Source: Punica granatum (Eukaryota; Streptophyta; Magnoliopsida; Myrtales; Lythraceae). From it: a stretch of 64,000 nt of DNA. The stretch lies in NCBI RefSeq assembly GCF_007655135.1, contig NC_045132.1, positions 1,984,001 through 2,048,000 of the forward strand, written 5' to 3'. Below the pieces are notes generated by a model. The model made no database searches. It was not told where the DNA came from and saw only the letters and a program-made list of their open reading frames with translations. Position 1 is the stretch's first letter. Every line of letters starts with the position of its first letter. Of this stretch, positions 59,579 to 64,000 are shown one piece after another. The translations under genes and the position numbers were made by a program.

Positions 59579-61555
59579 AGATCAAAGGCTGGGAGAGAAA
59601 GAGAGCAGGTACAAGAAAAATGGGCGGTCGCCTTAATGAGGGACAACCGCATAATTTAGGTTCTGTTTGTTTCTCCCATAACAGATAATAATGTTTATCC
59701 TCCAAACCCAATATTCCCTCTCACCATATGGCAAATTGACTCAAAAAGAAAATTAAGAATATATATGGGGGAGGGGACCTAGCTCCTTATTCCATTGTGG
59801 CCAAACATTATTATTTGCCCGCCCTAGGGTTAGCACATACTCCCTAGGGATCGATTTGGGGGAGCTGAGGGGGCAGATGTCCTTATACTCTCACAAATTT
59901 TCAAATGATTTTTTCCTTTACACTTTCTCAATTATTATTTTTTTTTACGTAAATCTCCTATATCGCTATCAAAACGTTTCAAAAGTTGAGATTTCCATTC
60001 ATCCCGAACCCCTCGTCCCGAGCGCCAAATCATATGCGGCATTATTCCTAGCTAGCTAGGAACATGCTTGCTTATGTAGGTATATGTACATGTATAGATA
60101 TGTATGATTGAAAAGCACATGCCCATCTTGCGTTTAGTTTCGCGTGTCGTATATACATAAATTCAAGCGGTAAAGTGCGGAAGTTGAGGAACTCTTTTCG
60201 GGTAATATTCGGTTCTAAAAATTATAATAAAGTTTTAATTTATCTCAATTTTAGCTAATCCATTGATGTCTAGATGATTTTATTGGTGTAATGACTTGTG
60301 CTTAGAATTACGAAAAAGGATCATTGTTTGGGAGATATTAAATTTTCTTTATTTGTTATTCCAAAATTGTTTTTCCATATGACTCATATCGCACTGCATT
60401 TATAAACTATTGGCTCGTCACATCACCAGAAGTGTGACTGTTAACACTAGGATTGATGCGTTTAAAAATCCAAATATCAACATTATACATTTGAAATATC
60501 TATTGCCTAGGAAATTTCGACTTCGTCCGACTAAAGATACTTCTCATTAGAAACTTAAAGGAACTTACATAGATCAATTTAATTATTTATAAAATAGAGA
60601 ATGATTTGATATATAATTGCTAAATTAATTATCAAATATTAAGCAGTATTTATATATAATTAATTATTGTAAATTTATACAGATAAACTATATAACTAGT
60701 CGAAGAAATAAAATCTTATAGTCACACGAAATTTTATATCTCCAAAATATTAAGACAGAAACTTATCGTGATCGACAACGTTTAATGATGCCGTTCACAT
60801 TGATTTTTATATATGCGCATGAAAATTAGGAATTATCTCACTTGCTAGAGTTGATCTTTTGGTTTGCCCAATTCCCTTTCTACTGTCACAAGAGCTGGCT
60901 CTATGTTTGTGCATTTTTATGTGTATTGTGGATGTAAATAGATGATACATACTCTCGGTGTAATAGAGTAAAAGGCCTTAAATTCGATAACTACCGAGAG
61001 AAATTTGAAATTGCAAATCGAGAAGGTTCTATCATGCATCGATCATCAGCTTATTATAGTCTTTGTGTATCCGGTATAAATATTTGCCCATCTGATGTAA
61101 CCAGTATACTTTTAACTAGCAAGATATATATATATATATATAACTAAGCAAGTACTTAAAGAGTTCGTGTAGTGTTGATAGCTAGCTCTATATATATGAT
61201 TAACTATTGAATAGTTATTTCCTTATTGTTTTAGGGTATGATGTTTCCAGTTTTTGCTCCTTTTGCAGATACGATATGTACACCATGCCATGAGCTTGAC
61301 TTCATGAGATGACACCTTGTGTCGCCTTATACTTGATCGATCTATGGAGATGCATCACACGCATCTCTTTAGACTAATCTGCGGAGATGCTATCTGAAAA
61401 AACGTGTCGTCTAGCCTAATATTACAACCCCAATTGTCACGCTTGCAAAAGCATCGCCGCGCCAAAGGCGTCTTAGCCTTCACTGGTGCTCTCAGTCATC
61501 TCCTTAGATTATATTCAACGCGTTTCGTTAGACACTTTTATTGTAGTGAACTAGT
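58906..61555. other. AT-rich spacer
   Basis: An (AT)n run of about 40 bases lies at 59535-59576, and smaller ones at about 61126-61141. A frame at 59451-59711 merely runs through the microsatellite. No gene or clear element is seen. Confidence 0.4.
59535..59576. repeat. (AT)n microsatellite
   Basis: About 20 uninterrupted TA units. Confidence 0.95.
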
Positions 61556-62106
61556 TGTTAGGTAAAATTCACAGGCCTACTTCGGACTCGGACCCATCCG
61601 CAATTCAAAAGTTTAAGCTTATGAGTTGCTGGACCATTGTCTTTTATAAACTTATAGATTTCCTCTCAACTTTTCCACGTGGGACTACCTCCAATGCCTA
61701 CCATCACCATTCTCCATAAAGGAGAAAAACCGTCCCAACAATTCTCTCCCTTCTCGACTATGTGGAGGACTTCGAGCCGGGCTTTCACTTCCGGACTCGG
61801 ATACCAATTGTTAGGCCCTTCACTAGCCACGAATTCCACACTCAGGCCTTAGTGTGGTGTGGGTTTCCACGCATAGCATGTGCACTTCCCCAAGATCGTT
61901 ACCTTGAGCTTTGATACCATTTGTTACGAAAAATCCACTGGTCTATTTCGGACTCTGACTCATCCACAACTCAAAAGCTTAAGCATATAAGTTGCTGGAC
62001 CATTGTCTCTTATAAACCTATGGATTTCCTCTCAACTTTTCCATGTGAGACTATCTCCAATACCTACCATCACCATTCTCCATAAATGAGAGAAACCGTA
62101 CCAACA
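61556..62106 (-). mobile_element. TRIM retrotransposon (miniature LTR element), 551 bp
   Basis: Two direct repeats of 185 bases each, 61556-61740 and 61922-62106, start TGTTA and end CCAACA (TG..CA). They share GGACCATTGTCT(C/T)TTATAAAC, TTTCCTCTCAACTTTTCCA and CCTACCATCACCATTCTCCA. The 181-base interior, read on the minus strand, begins next to the right-hand repeat with TGGTATCAAAGC, a Met-tRNA primer-binding site (one base off TGGTATCAGAGC). It ends with the purine tract AGGGAGAGAAT beside the left-hand repeat. Flanks CTAGT and TTAGT agree at four of five positions, a likely 5-base target duplication. No protein is encoded, so movement would need enzymes from autonomous elements. The LTRs differ at roughly a tenth of positions, so it is not recent. 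Confidence 0.92.
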
Positions 62107-62479
62107 TTAGTAGTGTGTGTGTAAATGTGTGTATATATATATATATATATGCATGTGTATATTTATTTATTTTAGTTATATTTTTAGGAAAGAAATAATT
62201 TATCTCAACTTAAACGAGAGATGAACAGCAAGAGAGAATGAATAATTTCATGCTTTAAATTAGCTAAGCTCTATACGCTACAAGCCGCATCACACCTTAG
62301 CTTACAACGGCAGAAACTCACGAGTTTGTCAGAAAGTGTTTGCCCTGATCGAAGAACGTTAGCAGAAAAGTCCTTTAATTATATGTCAGTCTTAAAACAC
62401 CGTCTAGCTAGCTAGCTGCTTGGTCTTAGAGATTTCATCTATGTTATAAATAGTCAATATATATATATATATATATATA

Positions 62480-62515
62480 TATAACTAGTCGTGGAGCCCA
62501 TACATGGTACGAGAT
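62480..62515 (-). mobile_element. Helitron-like 3' terminus, minus orientation
   Basis: ACTAGTCGTGGAGCCCATAC followed by ATGGTACG reads on the minus strand as a short hairpin (CGTACCATGTATGG), a spacer and CGACTAGT. The arrangement resembles the ends at 30.4 and 46.26 kb, though the stem is weak. An (AT)n run of 24 bases lies immediately to its left. Confidence 0.35.
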
Positions 62516-64000
62516 AGAACGCGATTTCTTCTTCTATTTTTATTATAAAATTATGTGTTATAAATGCAAAAACGAAAAATAGACCAGTCCAATAAATACT
62601 TATGTTTTAAAAAATAAAAAGTTCGTTTTCTAGAGAAGCTCAAAACCAGAGAAATAAATGATCCATTCAATAAATTTATATATATATATATATATATATA
62701 TATCTTTTAAAGATTTAAAAAATTTTAAAATTCTTTTTCTAAATAAAGCTAAAAAATCGAAAAAAATAACAAATTGTCTCACAAATCTATATTTATGTAT
62801 AAATTAAAAATAAAAGAATGTTTGTTGTTAAAAATATTCAAAAGATCGAGAAAATTTCTTTCAATGTTACACAGATAGAAAAACTTAAGAGTTTAATACC
62901 GATAGCAAAATATGGTACTATATAGTCCCATAAATGTATGATATCATACTGAAGATTACCAAAAAAAAAAAACCTTCATCAAAAGGCTTATCTGGCCAAA
63001 CCTTTAAAAGAAACAACAAACCTTGGATAATTCGATGGTAACCTTGAAGCTGAGATGACACAATAATATAATATATATATATATATATATATAAAAATAT
63101 AGATTAGATTATCTTAAGATATTTAAATCACCAGAATCAATTTGAAAAAAATAATGTGAGTTAAAAAAATCAAAAATTTAAGAACAATGATACTTCTTGG
63201 GAGTTAGGTTATCTTTATAAAGTTCTTCAACATTGTAAAGATGAAGATAAATTCCGCTAATCAATTCCCTAATTAGAAATCGAAAAAAAATACGTATCAT
63301 TTTTGAACCCACTTGAAAAGAATAATGCAGCGAATTCTAAGATCTTCGGCCGCTTACTTGTTCCTTACTTGAAAATAGTTTCATAAATCCATAGGAATGA
63401 AAGAAAAAAGAAATTCAAAGCACAACATCGTATAAATTTAATTGCATACAAGAAAGAATTTCAAATGAAACAGTAACAGATGAACAACTCACCTTTATTG
63501 GTAGGCACACTTTTTGAGAGAACACGTGTGGCAATGGTATTCTTTAGGGACTAAATAAGCATTGTTTATTTATGTGGATAATACTCTTATTAATATCATA
63601 CAAAATCTAAAAAATATATTCTGATGTATTATGAGAGTTTCGTGTATATTCTTATTCACGTATATTAGGCAGTTGTTGGAGGATTTCTTCTTTCTTCGGA
63701 TTCTTCCCGATTCTTCATGTGATTATCCTTAGGCTTGGTCCTCTATATGTACACATATCCTCATCAATCAAGTTACTGAATTATTCCACAATATTTAATT
63801 ATTTATTTTAAAAATTGAGAAAATAATGGATGGTCTCACAAAATCTATATTTATATATTCATATTTTTAAAAAATACTTTTATTAAAAAAAGCTCAAAAA
63901 ATTGAGAATATTTTATTTAGAAACGAAGTGTTCTGAGGTCATCTGACCGTTTACCTTGTATCTTACTTTCATTTATATATATATATATATATATATGAGA
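62516..64000. other. AT-rich tail of the window
   Basis: (AT)n runs lie at about 62677-62703, 63070-63092 and 63976-63996, with long A-rich tracts. No gene or element boundary is recognised. Confidence 0.4.

Overview
The window is nuclear DNA from a flowering plant, most likely a eudicot. It has intron-rich genes with GT..AG splice sites, AT-rich spacers, many (AT)n and (GA)n microsatellites, and plant repeats (MITEs, SINEs, a TRIM, Mutator-like and Helitron ends). I cannot fix the species. A Myrtales or other rosid genome such as pomegranate is only a guess.

Four intact protein-coding genes are supported. (1) A one-exon-CDS DUF1677 zinc-binding-like protein lies on the minus strand (5776-6258), with a probable 5'UTR intron and a CT-rich leader. 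(2) A 7-exon lipase class 3 (mono/diacylglycerol lipase-like) gene lies on the minus strand (15802-20222, about 664 aa). (3) The 9-exon 20S proteasome subunit alpha-6 (PAA) gene lies on the minus strand (22866-25853, 246 aa), with telo-box and site II (TGGGCC) promoter motifs. (4) A 13-exon gene for a VIT/VWA-domain protein lies on the plus strand (38670-44525, about 755 aa). Its start codon sits in the second copy of a 143-bp tandem duplication. I joined exons by hand. Phases agree at every junction, and protein lengths match what I recall for the families.

Everything else is spacer filled with mobile DNA and gene debris. Debris includes a stop-interrupted reading frame at the left edge, a PPR-motif fragment (11.4 kb), a decayed plastid 16S rRNA piece (28.6 kb), one or two exons of a polypyrimidine tract-binding protein (48.2-49.5 kb), and another coding-like block broken by a SINE (50.1-50.55 kb). 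Mobile elements with target-site duplications include two SINEs (9.35 and 50.35 kb), a 555-bp hAT-type element (55.8 kb), a 551-bp Mutator-like element carrying an exportin-1-like exon fragment and nested in an older inverted-repeat element (56.7-57.5 kb), a 338-bp Mutator-like MITE (58.56 kb), and a TRIM retrotransposon with two 185-bp LTRs (61.56-62.11 kb). Helitron-like 3' ends occur near 30.4, 46.26 and 62.49 kb.

The genes look like unrelated housekeeping or structural neighbours, not a pathway cluster. I found no novel enzymatic or defence system. The most interesting material is the captured exportin exon inside the nested Mutator-like element, the start-codon duplication of the VWA gene, and the compact TRIM.
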